Positions 35,536 to 50,051 are shown, numbered from the stretch's first letter. The stretch is 64,000 nucleotides of DNA from Druceiella hillmani (GCA_039881145.1 JAYKKI010000039.1:20888001-20952000); one strand, 5' to 3'. Notes: generated from the sequence alone by a model not told the origin. Numbers and translations: made by a program.

Positions 35536-38048
35536 GTCTTTTGTCACTATATCTCGACAAGTGATGCTGTTTTTACTGCTGAATTGTGGTGGTTATTAAT
35601 TTTTTTGTTGTAGGTTTTAGTGTTTGATCATGAGCACGGAAGCTCCAGTGTCTGCAGAAGTTCAGAGTTTACACTTTAGTGTAGCAAAAAAAACCTGAGC
35701 TTTCCTGATTTCTAAAATTATCATAATGAAAACTTACTATGGTTTTTACTTGCATTTTATGCTTACATGATCAAACTAGTAACAATAAAATCTCTCTTGA
35801 AATTTGTTTTTGTATCCTTTTCTTTTGATATGTTGGCTTGCTGCAAAAGGTGTTATGTCGCTATCGCTCAATGTGACAACTTGTAAAATTCTTGGTTTTG
35901 CTGAATAAGTGCTTATTTTAACTTTTACTTTTACTGAATATTGCTTATTGTTGTTTTATATTATTTGTTTCTCTTATTTTTCAGCTTTGAGCAGGAAATA
36001 TGTGAAAATATTCCATATACTCTAGTATTTTGTTATAAATTTCCATTAAAATTAGTTTCAATAATTTACATCTACAATTTAAAGATGTAAAGAAACCTAA
36101 CCTTACTTTATGCATATCCCAACATACATATGGCCAGTTTTCATGTATTTACAGTATACATAGGCATAGCACATGTTTACAACAAATTAACTTACATTTT
36201 ATTATTTTAAGTAGCTGGGAATTTTCTTTTTAAAAAATTATTTTCTTTCTCGGCTTTGCAGCTGTTAAATGGATTGAATACAAGTAACTCATAAATTTAT
36301 TGATAATCTCCATTTCTAAGAAGTATGTTACGTAAGGCATATAGCTATGAATATTTGTATGTATTTATAATTATAACAATGTCCCTTTGAAAAAAATTAA
36401 AATAATTGGTAAATTATATGAAGCATCTTGTCACCGAATGGAAATATTGACAAAATTTTTAAAATTTTTAATGATTCACGACTGAGCAGTTATTGTCAAG
36501 ATATAGCCCAGGAGTACTTTTAGTTGTAATGTAACTAACTAACTGAGGATCATACCTTGCAAAAACAATTAATTTTAATAAATTGAATAACAGAGGCAAA
36601 TAATATGTCTCAAACATTCCTCCTAAGATATGGCACTCCCCAACAGTTACACTTAAAAGAGTGAAAGAATCTTAATTATATCTATGACAGGGGTTAGCGG
36701 TCAACACGAACAATCCAGGGCTTTGATTTGGATTTTTCCCAAATTTTCATATTCAGTCTTTGTTCAGACATTTAACTATGACATATGATGTTAGTTGGTG
36801 ATGCTGAAGCTTCAGGGCAAGTTCACAACCAGTTCCAAAACCAGACTTTTTCCGCTTTATTGGAACGTGTTATGTGGTAACATTGTCCTTGGTTTAGAGT
36901 TTTTATAGATAAATCTCAAATTAAAGGATACATCTTTAAGCAGACCAAATAAAAAATTATACATGTATAGATACAGGTCTGGGTATAAATCTAGATCTAA
37001 ATGCAAATAAAATCAATAGCATCTCTAATAGCTATTCAGACAGATTTTGAGACAAAAACAGTTTTGACCAAAATGACAAGGTTACAAAGTTCATTGTGGA
37101 TTTTGGATTAAACAATATAGATTGAAACCTAAACCTTTATTTGAAAAGATCAAAAAGGGAATAATACCAAACCCAATAATAAATTTTCTGTCAGCACTAC
37201 TGCTACAGTTTTTGTTTCTTAATTTGATGTTGCACACACTTCCAGGCACGTCCGTTCATCAGTTTGTGATTAGATCATAAAATAGAGCCCAGTACTATTT
37301 GCCTTAGCATTGAAATCTGAATACCTTACATGCTATGTCATAATCTCTAATTTATCAAACACTCTTGCCCATTTGTCTTTTGAACATTGTTTTGTTTTCA
37401 GTGTATCTTTATTTAAAAAAGCTGCCTATTTAGAGAGCCATGAACGTTTTACTAAATAAAAGACAAACAGAAATCCCACAGAATTTTTAGCATTATGGTG
37501 TTAGTAATGAAGACATTTTAATAGATATTGTGTTAATGTAAAAACAAACCACATTTTAAGGCAATTTCTGGGAGTTTTTATTTTAAAGTATATCTCTACA
37601 TACCACATCCATCCCACTGGAATATTTCAAATACAGAGTGCATTACATACTGTATTAAATACAGTGTGTATATCCTGGTTGTGAATATAAATATGCAACA
37701 AACTCCTAACTATTTATTCACATATGGTCTAATACGGTAGATAATTTCTGAAGCAGTAAATTTAGATTAAATACTGATTATGGATGTGTGGATAAATACA
37801 CATTGCACAATAAAATTATTTTTGGTTCCACACAATTTGACATAAATATGTGTATTAAACGTTTGATAAAAAATTCACCCCTATATTTGTAAGGCTTTGC
37901 ATACTGAATATAAGGATAAATAAAAGGTAAGTTAGCTTTAACCTCTTCAATTAGAGTCAATTTTCAAATTGCAATAATACAATATTATATACCATAATAA
38001 AACTAGCAAAATGCAATCTGAAGAGAGCAAAAGCTGTAAATTTGTTTA
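35536..38048. other. Intergenic, nothing recognised
   Basis: No ORF with family features, no repeat termini and no splice-supported exon set. Confidence 0.4.
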
Positions 38049-38230
38049 TTTAACCTAGGTCTATTGATAATTCATTCTTTAATTTTCCAAGATATTTTAA
38101 TTCTCTTTACAATATAATATTATATTAATCTTAAGTAATTTAACCTAGGTCTATTGATAATTCATTCTTTAATTTTTCAAGATATTTTAATTCTCTTTAC
38201 AATATGATATTATATTAATCTCAAGTAAAA
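38049..38230 (+). repeat. Tandem duplication, 90-bp unit, two copies
   Basis: TAACCTAGGTCTATTGATAA begins each copy at 38051 and 38141. The copies differ at only a few positions, so this is a recent event. Confidence 0.95.
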
Positions 38231-38681
38231 TGGGTGAAGTATAATAAAAGAGCATGATATTACATAAATTGACAAAATTATTTGCAACATTTTGAAAACT
38301 GTTCAAAAATAATATAATAATATAAAATAAATTGTTAAGAAAAGTTCAAGAACAATGAAAAAGTAGAATTAAAACTTTTCAGCTGAGAGCTGAAGACATA
38401 GGAGTAACCACGAACATGACGAAAACAGAAAAAAGTTGAAGAAGGTTTTAATTTTATTAGTTAAATAGCCGTTATTGTCTTATTTATCAAAAATTTAAAC
38501 TAAAAGACTTAAACAAATTCTCCATATATATTCGCTTTCGAGAAAGTTTAGGTTAATGACATTAGAGAAATGCAAGTAATTATTTAAAATTGACTTGCAA
38601 GGATCATTCTACTCTGTCAAATAAAAGACAACAGTGTACCATTGGAGTAGACAAGTTTGAGAAATTCTTGTCTATAGACAA

Positions 38682-38682
<1 letters not shown>
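38231..38682. other. Intergenic
   Basis: Nothing recognised. Confidence 0.4.
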
Positions 38683-38876
<194 letters not shown>

Positions 38877-39628
38877 ACAAGAGAAGTTTTTATAATGTAC
38901 CTTGGAGCCTGTAGACATCTGATAAGGTTTTGATTAAATCCATTAGACATAAAACCATGAATTAATGCATTAACTGAAATATTGGCAATATTCCTCAAAT
39001 GTTGCTAATAGAGTTTGATGCTAATATTAAAATAAATGATGGATGATGGAATCAAGGATGTTTCTTCAACTGAGTGTGAGTATTTCTCAAAAAAGTATTA
39101 CAAATGCACTTTTCATGTAACCTAGACATTTAGAACAAAGAAGCCTTCTAAGGCTCAAGAAGACATTTCAGGAGAGCCTTTACCCAAAAAAAGTACTTAC
39201 TGTACATTTTGCCTCTCCAAAATTATACAAAAGGCCAGCAAAAGTGATACGTAGAGAGCATAATATCAACTTATGCCATAGCTATTTGTAGTAATTTTTT
39301 TTATGTAATGTGGTTTTTATTACCTACTTTATGAAATAAACGATTAATGTTAAGATTATTTTATTTGTTATGAAAATCAAAAAAAGTTTAATTAGATGAT
39401 TTTTATTACTAATTGTTTTAATTATAAATAACATCTCATACCAGTGTATATACTGTGTATATTGTTTTATTTAACAATAGGTAAAATATAATAATTATTA
39501 GATCTTTTCACATCATAATATTTCATAAAACATGTCAATAATGTTCATAAGGTGTGTTCGCATCATTTTTATGCATGATTATCTTTTGTGTAAAAGTAAA
39601 TATGATTACCTTTCCAGGTTTAAGTTTG
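38877..39628. other. Intergenic
   Basis: Nothing recognised. Confidence 0.4.
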
Positions 39629-39706
39629 TTAATTTAACATAATACGATATTTATCTTCAAGATCGGTCAGTGGAATAAAATCATCAGCTAATGTTGGAGG
39701 AATATT
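39629..39706 (-). CDS. Possible short terminal exon of unknown protein
   Basis: On the minus strand an acceptor-like TTTTAACAG is followed by 25 open codons (N-I-P-P-T-L-A-D-D-F-I-P-L-T) ending in TAA. The composition is protein-like, with acidic and proline residues unlike the AT-rich background. I recognise no family, and no convincing partner exon was found upstream up to 41 kb. It may be a chance ORF or a relic. Confidence 0.2.
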   Translation of the reverse strand, partial: NIPPTLADDFIPLTDLEDKYRIMLN

Positions 39707-42700
39707 CTGTTAAAATAGATATGTCATATTTAATTTAATTTCTTTGAAATCAATACCACGTTATTAATACCTTGTCATATTCGAACTTTTCATAATTTTA
39801 TACATAGATCAAACTTGCGTTTGTGTTGCAATAAAATGTAGAAATAAAATTATTGTGAGATATTAGCAACAAAGGATAATATTATTTCATCTTGAAAATA
39901 ATGGTATAAGACAATGAACATCCGTGCTTAATTGAAAAGTATGATTTTACGATGCTTATAAAGATGTTATCCTTGTAGAAAGTTGGAAGTTGCACTTACA
40001 TAGCTATTAAAATTTTTGTGTAATATGATATAAGAGCTCCAATCTTGGTAAAATCAATGATGTATGAGCGATTGTGTTAAACTGGAAAGAAATATCTCTT
40101 ATACTGGTTTGTACAACAGTTCAAGCTATTTAAACTTCCCAGTTTACCGGTTGTGTCCCAAGTTTAAATTTGAACAAGATGTTCATATTGAAATTCATAC
40201 ACCAAATTGTTTTCTAATTAATCTGATTATAATTTCACTAAATACTTTATAAATTTACTGCAGCGAGTTATTAATGCACCTTTGGAGATTTAACGTGGTG
40301 TGACAGAAATGATAGCCACAGCTAGACGAATGTTACGTATTTCAGCCAAATGGGGTTTATCACAAGAAAATGTTATAATGGCACATAGTTTTTTTTTAAA
40401 GTTCATGCAAATATTAACATTACTTTTGCTGCAAAATATATTACCTGGCATTCTTTCACTGGCATATAAATATTGTATATTTCTCAAAAATACTTTGATT
40501 TACTTACATTTAGCTCAAGTTAGTATTTATTGCTTAAATATAGGACGTAGGAGATGTTAAAGTGAAATCATGATTTACTACGTAATTAAGTTTTTGAAAC
40601 AGCCTGGTTACAAAATTAGTCTAAAAATAAAAAATTTCACCATGCAGCAGATCCTTATTTTTAATAAAATAAAATAAAATCTAGATTTGTGTTCCATTCA
40701 ATGAAGGAAATATCTGTGAAAAGATATGATATTTTGTTTAAGAATTAAAATCTCCTGGCAGACAGACAGACAACTGGACGGCCAGGCAACGTTGTTACAA
40801 TAGAATTAATTCGGTCTATAGAGAATCTGAAAAAAGTAAATCTCAAAAACTAATTATTTAAGAAACGAGGACAGGATTATCGTACTGTCTATAAAACAAG
40901 CTGCCCTTTAATTTCCAGCTATTCGCTTTAGCCGTAATGCTTTGGCTAGGACGGTGTACGTCAAGGTAAAATTCTGTCTTCATTCATCTTCTGCATGTAT
41001 ATAATACAGACATTATTTACACACTGGTGAAAGATAAATCTAAATATATCCAATGCTATTTCATATTTCATTGAATATGACGATTCCGTTTAATCAGTCA
41101 ATGATCTTGAAAATTTGGTCTTTTGATGAATTCTAGCATGTTCCAAATTATCGTGATTTCTAGTTAGTAGCTTGCTTTGAAATTTATATGCTGGACTTCC
41201 TTTTTACAAAATATTTGTCTATTAAACAAAGAAAATATGGGCTGTCAATGCTTTAATGTCAGTTAATTTCGATCATCAAACTCCTAAAAAAATATTTTTT
41301 TAAAATTTTTGGAAGTTCAAATCGATCAAAAACTAAATTTGAATGTCGTGAAACACTTTCACTGACTTTCGCTTGGTAATGGAGATGTATGCTATTCAAT
41401 TCTTATTTCAGATCATCCAAATATGTATTAAATAGCTTTAATTAAAACTTTTTCACTTTAACTCGCATATCTACAGTCTTACCACATTAATACCTCGGAT
41501 TGGATCCTGAAAGCTTCTATTTACTCTTAACATCAAACATATCATTCTATATATGTTAATATAAGGTGTAGAAAGGTTATGGAACAATTTACATTGTGTA
41601 ATACAAAGAGCTCTGTCAATAAACTACCATATATTGTACACAAAGTTGTGACATTCCTGTATTTATATGGGCATTATCTTTCCTTTCCTTTTTACCTTGG
41701 CATTATCTCTCCATTTCTTCTTATGACCAGTGTAATAGTGGTAATTGATTTCACTTGAGCATTTGTTCAGAAAAAAATTTATGAATGAATATACCATGTA
41801 GATTATTATTCTGCACATATAATTCATACTTATATTCATTATTAAAATCACTATACTTGATTTTAATACAAACAATGTGCAATTATATGGAGCGGTAATA
41901 ATTTTTCACATGTTTCTATATGATTTGTAAATGGATTGAAGTAATAAAAATATCTCACAAGAATATAGCGTAAAAATTAGAAAAAATACCAATATCATAA
42001 TGGGATAAAGTCAAATATAGTTTTCACAACAGTCTAATTGTCGTAAAAATAAGTTATCAATTTCCTTGACATACATAGAATTAAATTGATAAGCCAATTA
42101 TATATAATAGGGCTATTAATCACTTCCTAACAGCAGTCAATTTGTCTCCATTTAGAAGTCTGTTGTTAGGTGCTAAGTCTTTAAGTAGCGAGGTTGTTTG
42201 ATCATATTTAACTTGTTTATGAACAATATATCAAGTGGTGTTAGAAGTAAAATAATTGCTTCTTGCGTATTATAAACTTATATCACTTTCATAACATATA
42301 TTTTTTGCATTTAAATATGTAAATTTTACATGACATTCAAACTTTCATCGGTTTAAAATTCTTTCATTAAACTGACATATGTAATTTGTGTCACTTCTAA
42401 ATAATGTATCGACCCATAATTTTATTTGCCTTGAAAATCAACAACCATTAATAAACAAACCAAAATCAATGTGTGCAAGGTAGAATAGAACTATAGAATA
42501 CAATGAAAATGTATTGAACAAAACCATTAAGCCTTGATAAATAATGTGTGATAAATGTATCAGGGACATTGTCAATCAGCGGGTGAGGAGGGCAGGATGA
42601 TAGATGGAGGATAGCAAATTTGAACCATGATAACCACAATTTGTCAAATTTTAATTGTTTTACACTAGAAAAAATAAAATATTATTTAAACATAATCATT

Positions 42701-42714
42701 TTTGGGTTTTTCAA
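39707..42714. other. Intergenic, nothing firmly recognised
   Basis: A plus-strand ORF at 40300-40560 encodes 86 residues with two hydrophobic stretches; I could not match it to GR exon 1 or another family. The segment around 40750-40960 (CAGACAGACAGACAACTGGA) is GC-richer and may be an old transposon 3' end. Confidence 0.35.
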
Positions 42715-43190
42715 ATTTTCAACCATTTTATTATTAAAATTCTCTACATTATGTTGCGTAATGTTTCTATGAACATTCACATTCACAATTCTTAGCCAGG
42801 TTTTGATTCATCTCATTCTGCTAAAGGATCGCTTAATTTTAATTTTGTTGGGTTTATCTTGCCACAATTGTTGCCAAAGTTCCATTTCATTTTTTATTTT
42901 AGGTAAGTTTTCATTTTCTATTTTTGGTAAGTAATGTAAACTTTTGTGAGATTTTTTATGAAGATGGTTTGCATGCATGCGAGGTATAATTTACTTACTG
43001 CAAAGGATGGGGTGTTTTTTTCAGTAAAACATGCTTCATGAGAAGTAATAATAGAGTCCAAATATGAAATTATGAAAGACTTTTTCCAGAATTCAGAAGG
43101 GCTTCCCGCTGAATAGTTGTTTCTATGTTTTTGTCTCTCGATAATGCATGGCACTAGTGTTATCTCCTCCTGCAATTTAATTTTTCATCT
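42715..43190 (-). mobile_element. hAT-family transposase C-terminal relic
   Basis: The minus-strand frame at 43175-42918 contains R-Q-K-H-R-N-N-Y-S-A-G-S-P-S-E-F followed by S-F-I-I-S-Y-L-D-S-I-I-T-S. This resembles the region R-Q-x-x-R-x-N ... I-P-x-L-D of hAT transposase-like proteins, such as those annotated as 52 kDa repressor-like. Further along, in other frames, R-S-F-S-R-M-R, a stop, then I-K-T-W-L-R (about 42840-42790) match the E-R-S-F-S-x-L-R-R-I-K-T-W-L-R dimerisation motif, followed by N-V-H-R-N-I. Stops and frameshifts make it dead; no termini were identified. Confidence 0.6.
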
Positions 43191-43903
43191 TCAGGATCAT
43201 CATGGTGACTTTTGGGCAACTAAAATCTCTTTCAAATAAAATCGGCCATTAAGACATAAAAGTATTACAAAAAAAATATGTACAAATAAAATTGAAAAAA
43301 AAATTGGCACAGGTTTAAGTAAAAAAAATACTTTGTAAGTTCTTAAACATAAACTATGAATTCTTTGGATAGCTGGCCACCATCACCAATCACTTATTAT
43401 GCTGGTGTAAGTAAACTTAATTAATGATAAAATTCAGATTATTATCAATAATGACCAGCCCCGTAAATGAATAATCGCAACCTGGTATGTAATCGCAACC
43501 TTAAATTGTAATGTAAAACTATGTATATAATGGTTAATATTAAATTATGCAGCCCAGATATTAGCCATAGGTATTATCCAATTGTACAAATTTCATTGGA
43601 AATTTGAATATAGTGTAATTGAATTGATTATATTGTATGTACTTACAATGGAATACTTTTTCGATTATCTGATGTGAAAATATAGTCTCTTTTATCAAAC
43701 TGATTATTAATACCAATTATTGTTTTGACATCAATTATTCATATGCATCTGTGTATTTCATTGCGTCACTGAAAGAAAAATAAACTAGATCTGGTTTTAA
43801 TAATAATGATTTTCCGTTCATGGGGAATTTCTTGTTGTAAATTTGTTACACTGTGTCATTAGAAATTCAATTGGTCCCGTCATAAACAAATAACCATTTA
43901 AAA
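43191..43903. other. Upstream of GR pseudogene, nothing recognised
   Basis: AT-rich; the promoter of the decayed GR at 43904 would be here, but no element is evident. Confidence 0.35.
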
Positions 43904-45560
43904 ATGCCTAAATGCAATATTTTCGCAATTAATAAGAATATTCAGAATATAACCTTCGAAAATACTCTCTTGCCTATATTGAGAATCCAATTTGTATTTG
44001 ATGTATTCAAAAAGATCACACGTGTTTCAAAATTTCTATCTAAAATTAAATTACTGTATAGTTTCATAAATATTTGTTTTCTTCACTTACTTCAAATAAA
44101 GTGTTATGGCTCTGAATACTACACAAAGTTTCCTATTCTTTATCTCATTCATTTTTTTCAAAGCACATACGTGTCTTATCTAATGTGCCTTGCCATATTT
44201 TGTCATTAAATTAATTAATTCTTCTTGTTGATGAGCCAATTTCTCTTTGAACCAATCTATAGACGGGAAATGATTTTGGCAGACAAAATATGTAATAAAA
44301 TTACAATTGTTTCAGCAATGGTGTCCATTTGCTTTTACAAAATTTGAAATATCTTTTTAAGCCAGGCAATCTTACCCAAAATGGAATTATTGACCGAATG
44401 TTCCTTGATCAGTTTCATGTCTACAATTGTTTATTATTTGGAAATAGTCCTTTTTTGTTTACTTATTTCTAGTATTAAAAGACGTATAAGACTGATAAAA
44501 TTATTTCTAGAGAAGATGAGTCTAACGAATGGCTTTCTCATTGAATACATTTTCGGCAATCACCAGTATGTAAAAACACACCTAAAATTTTTTAATAATT
44601 AATTTAATGTACCTTTAAAGCAGAAAAGTGTTTATGACTTGGTGGACTACTTTATTCGATTGATGCAGATCTGGAAATGTTTTAATAAAATATTTCAGAT
44701 TCAGGTTTTGAAAGTTTTTGACTGTGTTTACTTTCAATATAAATTTAATTTGATACTAGTTTGATATATCTTTTTAATTTTAGGTATTGTTTACATTAAT
44801 CTTCACATTTACAGCGTCAATCACTAGCGCTTTTATTTCATTGAATTTTTTAAAATACACTGTAAGTATAATTTACATATATTTTTTTGTAAATATATTT
44901 AATAGTCTATTAACACTTTCAATGATGTAGAAAATTAACTATGCAAAGGCATTCATCAAATATAATTCGTTTTTTTTAAATTGCAGAATGATGAAACAAA
45001 AACAATTTTATATATTATGTATTGGCCAATATTTTTTATAATGTGTTTGACTATTATGTGCATTTTATGTGAGAACACATTCCTTGAAGTAAAAGGCATT
45101 ACAATTTGCTTGACAAGATTATGCGCTAATGACCAAATTTGTAAGTATTTTAACAAACGAAATTTTGGCTGTCAAGTCTAGTGTAATCTGACAACAAAAT
45201 AAAACTATTAAAGAATGTCATAACTTTATGCATATTTAATAGCTGCAGAACTTAATTTTACTCCTTCAAAAATTTCCCAACCAGAACTAAGATGCATTTC
45301 TCTTAGTAACTATTTATTTTTAGACTGATGAATCCGCTGAAAATTTAAGAACTCAGTGTAATGTAAATAATATTAAACATGTTTTTTACTTACAGCTTCT
45401 GATATTCGCAGACATCTCTCGTTAATACTAACTTTTATAGAAACGAGCAAGTTGGGTTAGTTCAATGTCCTCCAAATATTTGAATTTCGTCTTTCTCTCC
45501 TTCTTTCCTTTTTAGGATCATGTATTTCATGTGATTGTCACAATACAATTTATAAATTAA
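43904..45560 (+). pseudogene. Gustatory receptor pseudogene, four exons retained, six lesions
   Basis: Exon 1 (43904-44704, 267 codons) stays in one frame from ATG to F-Q-I-Q at the donor but has four stops: TAA at 44207 and 44216, TGA at 44345, TAA at 44600. In-frame pieces after the stops still match GR, for example V-Y-Y-L-E-I-V-L-F-C and D-L-V-D-Y-F-I-R-L-M-Q-I. Exon 2 is 44784-44861 and exon 3 is 44987-45140; both are open. Exon 4 (45396-45560) has TAG at 45458, where relatives encode Q in L-G-Q-F, and an extra base near 45530. Skipping it gives V-I-V-T-I-Q-F-I-N and TAA, the GR signature. Phases are 0, 0, 1. Decay by substitutions with all exons still in place suggests loss well after duplication. 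Stop-codon readthrough has been reported for some insect chemoreceptors, but four stops plus a frameshift argue against function. Confidence 0.88.
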
Positions 45561-48500
45561 TATGGATAAATTATAAATTTGCATCAAGAGATGCAAATTT
45601 ATACAAATATACCAACAACATAATTTCATGTGAAAATTGCAATGAAATTCTAAAACCTCGGATACCTATTATTATGTTCAGTAAATTTACAATTGACAAA
45701 TAAAAGGGGTGGGAAGGCCAGTACATTATGCACCTAAATTCAAAGTTTATTTTTTCACAAACAAATTTGAAAATGAGAAATGATAAATGTAACTACAATT
45801 TTATTTTAGTAGATAAATACTATATATAATTGATAAATACTAATACTACTCGCAATTTTATTTAGTTTAAAATTAAATTGGAAAAACCGTTTAATTACTT
45901 TGTATGATAAACTCCATTTAATTTATATGTTAAACTCCAGTAATATTATTTTTAACAAATTATATCACGAGTGATGCTTGTGATTAATCAAAATATGGTT
46001 CTGTGTAAGTTTTATTTCAATTAAAGTAAGGTCAGTGAAAAGTCTATTTTACTGAAGTGCACTTGTTAAGGAAAAATGTTATTTCATGTTTCTTACAATA
46101 ATTTACATTTTATTATAATAATAAATATAATTACTAAAATTTTTATTATTAATTTTCATTGTTATACGCATTCCAGAGTTACTAAAAATATCTCTCACCA
46201 CACTACTTTAATAATTGGTGATGATTATTTTTGTTCTCTCTAATAATTTTATACTTTTTCAATGAGTGTTAAATACTTCTTAGATTATTCAGTCTAATGG
46301 AGATGTTGTTAGGAAATAAAAAGGAATCTAGCGCAATCATGTGCAAATTGAATAAAAACAGTAAGTTGATTAGAAACGTACAGCTCACATGTTTCTCGTA
46401 AAAGTAAACACATAAATTTATATTAAGTACACTGTATTGTTTATGTTTCCTTTATATTTTAGGATATATTTATTTCAGTATGCCAACATTAAAAAAGTTA
46501 ACATGAAAAACATTTTTTAACTAGATTTCTTCAATATTCTTGATTAGAACGATCTCTTCGTGACATCCAAGACTTATCAACCTTTACATTGTGATCTCAC
46601 CATCCTAAGTGTCTATCTTTAATTATCAGGATATTGATATAACTATCTACAAAATATCAATATATCCGTACGTTACTTACATTAATAATTCTAACTTTCA
46701 AGGGGACTTTTATTTTAGGATAAGGCAGCAATTCTCTAGAACTACAAACACTTCATATAGTTACACCAATTAATTGTATCAAAATTGACAATAAATTTTA
46801 CGCCCCAGATAACAATTTTTTTACTCAGTGTTATTTAAAATGGTTCGCCCATAAATGTACTTCGATACTCTGATTGGGGACACATTAAAATATTTCATTT
46901 TATAACTAGGAGTTGCTATAGAAGTGAAGATATATTATCTAATGGAGTATAAAATACCAAAATATAAATTATTTTTGTACGCGTTTGTGTAGGTACAACA
47001 TGAGACCTAATAGCTGAACCACAAAAGGGATATAGATGAAATTTATTATTTGAATGTTTTTCATAAATATCTCCAGAAAAATTTTTATTTTTTGTTACTG
47101 CAAAGTTTTGGCAAGGAAAATATCTACCTCACAAAATATACACAAAAGGTAGTGTACCGCATAAAGTGTACACAAACTACTCTGACAACTAAACGGCTAC
47201 CTGGTGAACTTCTTCTTTTTTCACCAAATAGATGTTTCCTCCTCCATGCAAAAGACTTCTCTTACTGAATTAGAATATATTACTAATGGTCTGATATTTC
47301 CATATGCCAACGCTACCATTTTTGGTAACTTATACACTATTTAAACAGAGAAGTTTCGATTGCAATACGTGCCACTTTGTGTGTCACAGACATCTTTTAA
47401 TTTAGCCATACATTCTTACATCATAGCATAATAATTATCTAATCTAATCCTACATACTCCTCTTCCTTCAGAGAAATTACTTAATTATTACTAGATCAGT
47501 CTCGTCAAAATGTAGTTTGTGTTTCATGCAAATGTTTGAATTCTTAATTTCAATAAAATAGACAGATGGGTTTTTCATGAGAGCACAATTTATATTTCTA
47601 GACCATGATTCATTTTTTTAATAAAGTTGATATGAAATGATGCTGAAAATATGATGAAATGATATGAAATGATGCACATTTTCAAGAGTCACACAAGGAA
47701 GTGAATGGAATTGAGGAGAAAATTGGCTCCCTAACTTAATGAATTCAATAAATGTTTCACGAAGAAACAAACCAAAATTCAAATTTAACTTACCTATCAG
47801 TCTGAGAAGTGAGCAGAGTAATTAGAAGCAAATAGCGATGTGTAACAATATGCGGCAATGCTAAAAAGTATTATATGTGTGGAAAATAAGGACTGGATAT
47901 GAATTTTCTAACTGCTGTTAGATTTCAAGCAGCCGAAGAATTGGTAAATAAAATCAATGATGTCAATGCTTTAATTGCAATATTATAATCATTAATCATA
48001 GACACTGAAATAAGGCCAGAAACTCTATATAATATTATGGTTCTTCGATAAAGTTGTAGTAGAGCTTTTACTGTTTATAATATTTCTAAATCCGAAGTGA
48101 AAAAATATTTTTCAAAATTAAGTAAAATTTTGGAAATTGAAGGAATCCGTACCAATACTGACATAATCGAGACTTTTAGGACAACATTCACTTTACTTTT
48201 CAAATGAATAATTGCATGTTCTATTCTATTACTGGACACTTCCTCCCTTAATCAGTCCAAAGACTGTCAACTTATACATTTACTCCCACTATTAATTTTG
48301 GACAAAGAGTTTCTTGTTGATTCCTCACAATCTGGATTCAATGTATACCTCCACAGCAGTGCAAGTAATAAGTCATATTTCCAAAACATTTAGACAGAAT
48401 GAAGTTTACAGCTATGCTACATCCCATTCCGTTACTTTGAGGTAAATTTTGCAGAAAGGCACCTATTACGGAGATCTCGACTTTTGAATATCATTGCAAT

Positions 48501-48960
48501 TTCATCGTATCTCTATCGATCATGGCCCCATACGCTATATCCACAATACCTTCTAAAGCTTATATATTTTATTTTTATTGGTTTATTTCACATGGAAATA
48601 AAGAGACAAAAACAATTATTTAGTTTCATTCTGGGCAAAATATATAATGACGTTGCAACATTAAGATATTATTCTAAATTGAGTATTTTATTTTATACAC
48701 ATAATTGGAGCAGTCTAAATTATGTTATCATCATAAATTTAAATTGGTTAAAATAACATTGGTAACAAAATGAGAGTAATAATTTAAATCAAAAGTTAAA
48801 AAGGTTAAAAATAATCCTACTAAAAATAGAAAGACATAAAATGGTAACAATATTAAATAACATAAATGGTAACAATAATTAAATTAACATTGAGTAATTG
48901 ATTACCGTCAAATGATTGACCCTTAAATAAAATTCCATAAATGGACAACTTGTATTTGTA
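45561..48960. other. Intergenic, nothing recognised
   Basis: Short ORFs at 47050-47268 and 48484-48756 have no family features. No transposon ends seen. Confidence 0.4.
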
Positions 48961-49014
48961 TGACAAAGTAGATAATGACACGATGTTCCATTGTGTCATT
49001 ATCTACTTTTGTCA
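48961..49014. repeat. 21/22-bp-arm hairpin
   Basis: 48961-48981 pairs with 48993-49014 with a single-base indel and an 11-nt loop. It lies inside a 102-codon minus-strand ORF that I consider chance. Confidence 0.85.
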
Positions 49015-49980
49015 CAATCATTACAAAGGCTGCATTAGTACGAGTGGTGGTAAGGTAAAAGTGTACAGAGCTGCGGGTTGATCTCACCAGCACATGAAAC
49101 TGTAGTTGGCTTACAATGTCTGAATAAATGTATCGATCATTACAAATGATGTGTAGCACTGTAGCTCTGAATTCAATATGTCTGCCATGCAGCATGCTGT
49201 TTAAGCAGCAAAATTGCTTAAGCTTAGTCAATTTTAGGTGTGCTGAGTGAATATTTCAATATGCATACATTTCGTCTTTGCTCTCTCTCAATCATGTTAA
49301 AACATATAGTATAGCAAGAAATCTAGACTGCAACATCATATTCAAGTCGAGATCCAGTAAGAGCTGAATAAATGATATGATACCTTTTCATGTTATTGAA
49401 GGGTTTGACAGTGCTCAACACGAAACACAGCAAGGCATACCCATTGGAAACCACATTTCTCATTTGATCGGAGTTAAATTTGGGTTAGATTAAAATCTGG
49501 GTTACATTCGTATATGGACAAAATTTATCCAAGTTGTCACAAAATGCAGCATTTCATAATTTAAAAAAATTTGCTAAAATTCATCTTAAAACAAAGCTAC
49601 ACAAATGATGGTGCATTGTGGAACACAACTTTTAAAAAAAAAAAGAAACATCAGGAATGTTCTTTTGTCACAAAAAAATTAAAGGTTCACCGGCTCAGAT
49701 AATTCAAAGATGAAATGCCATAAAGCCAAGTCCCTCATCTGGTATGGGAAAATGATCAGGAACCAAACTTTCAATAAACAGAGAAATCATCCACATCTTT
49801 AGGAAAAGAAAACTGTGCAAGAAAAATGTGCAGGAAATGCCATTAAAAAATGTATATCAAAAACTATTTGGTCTCTTTGTAATGTAGTAGTTATTGCAGT
49901 AAAAGAAAATAAATACTTTCACATAATTTTTCTAACATGTTTTGTATACTTCTCTAAGTAAATACTTGGTTAATATTATT
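49015..49980. other. Intergenic
   Basis: 49000-49250 is slightly GC-richer; nothing classified. Confidence 0.35.
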
Positions 49981-50051
49981 TCTTTTAGTTAATGCATATA
50001 ATTTTTAATATAACCTTATATAATTTTTAATTATATGCATTAACTAAAAGA
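49981..50051. repeat. Perfect 23-bp-arm hairpin
   Basis: 49981-50003 is the exact reverse complement of 50029-50051. The 25-nt loop contains a short direct repeat of part of the arm (TATAATTTTTAAT). Confidence 0.9.

Noticed and set aside
40300..40560. 86-codon ORF with hydrophobic stretches, considered as chemoreceptor N-terminus
   Set aside because: No alignment to the GR exon 1 copies here and no donor or following exons; left unassigned.
48923..49231. 102-codon minus-strand ORF
   Set aside because: Contains a perfect-type hairpin, shows no recognisable motif and has no supporting splice structure.
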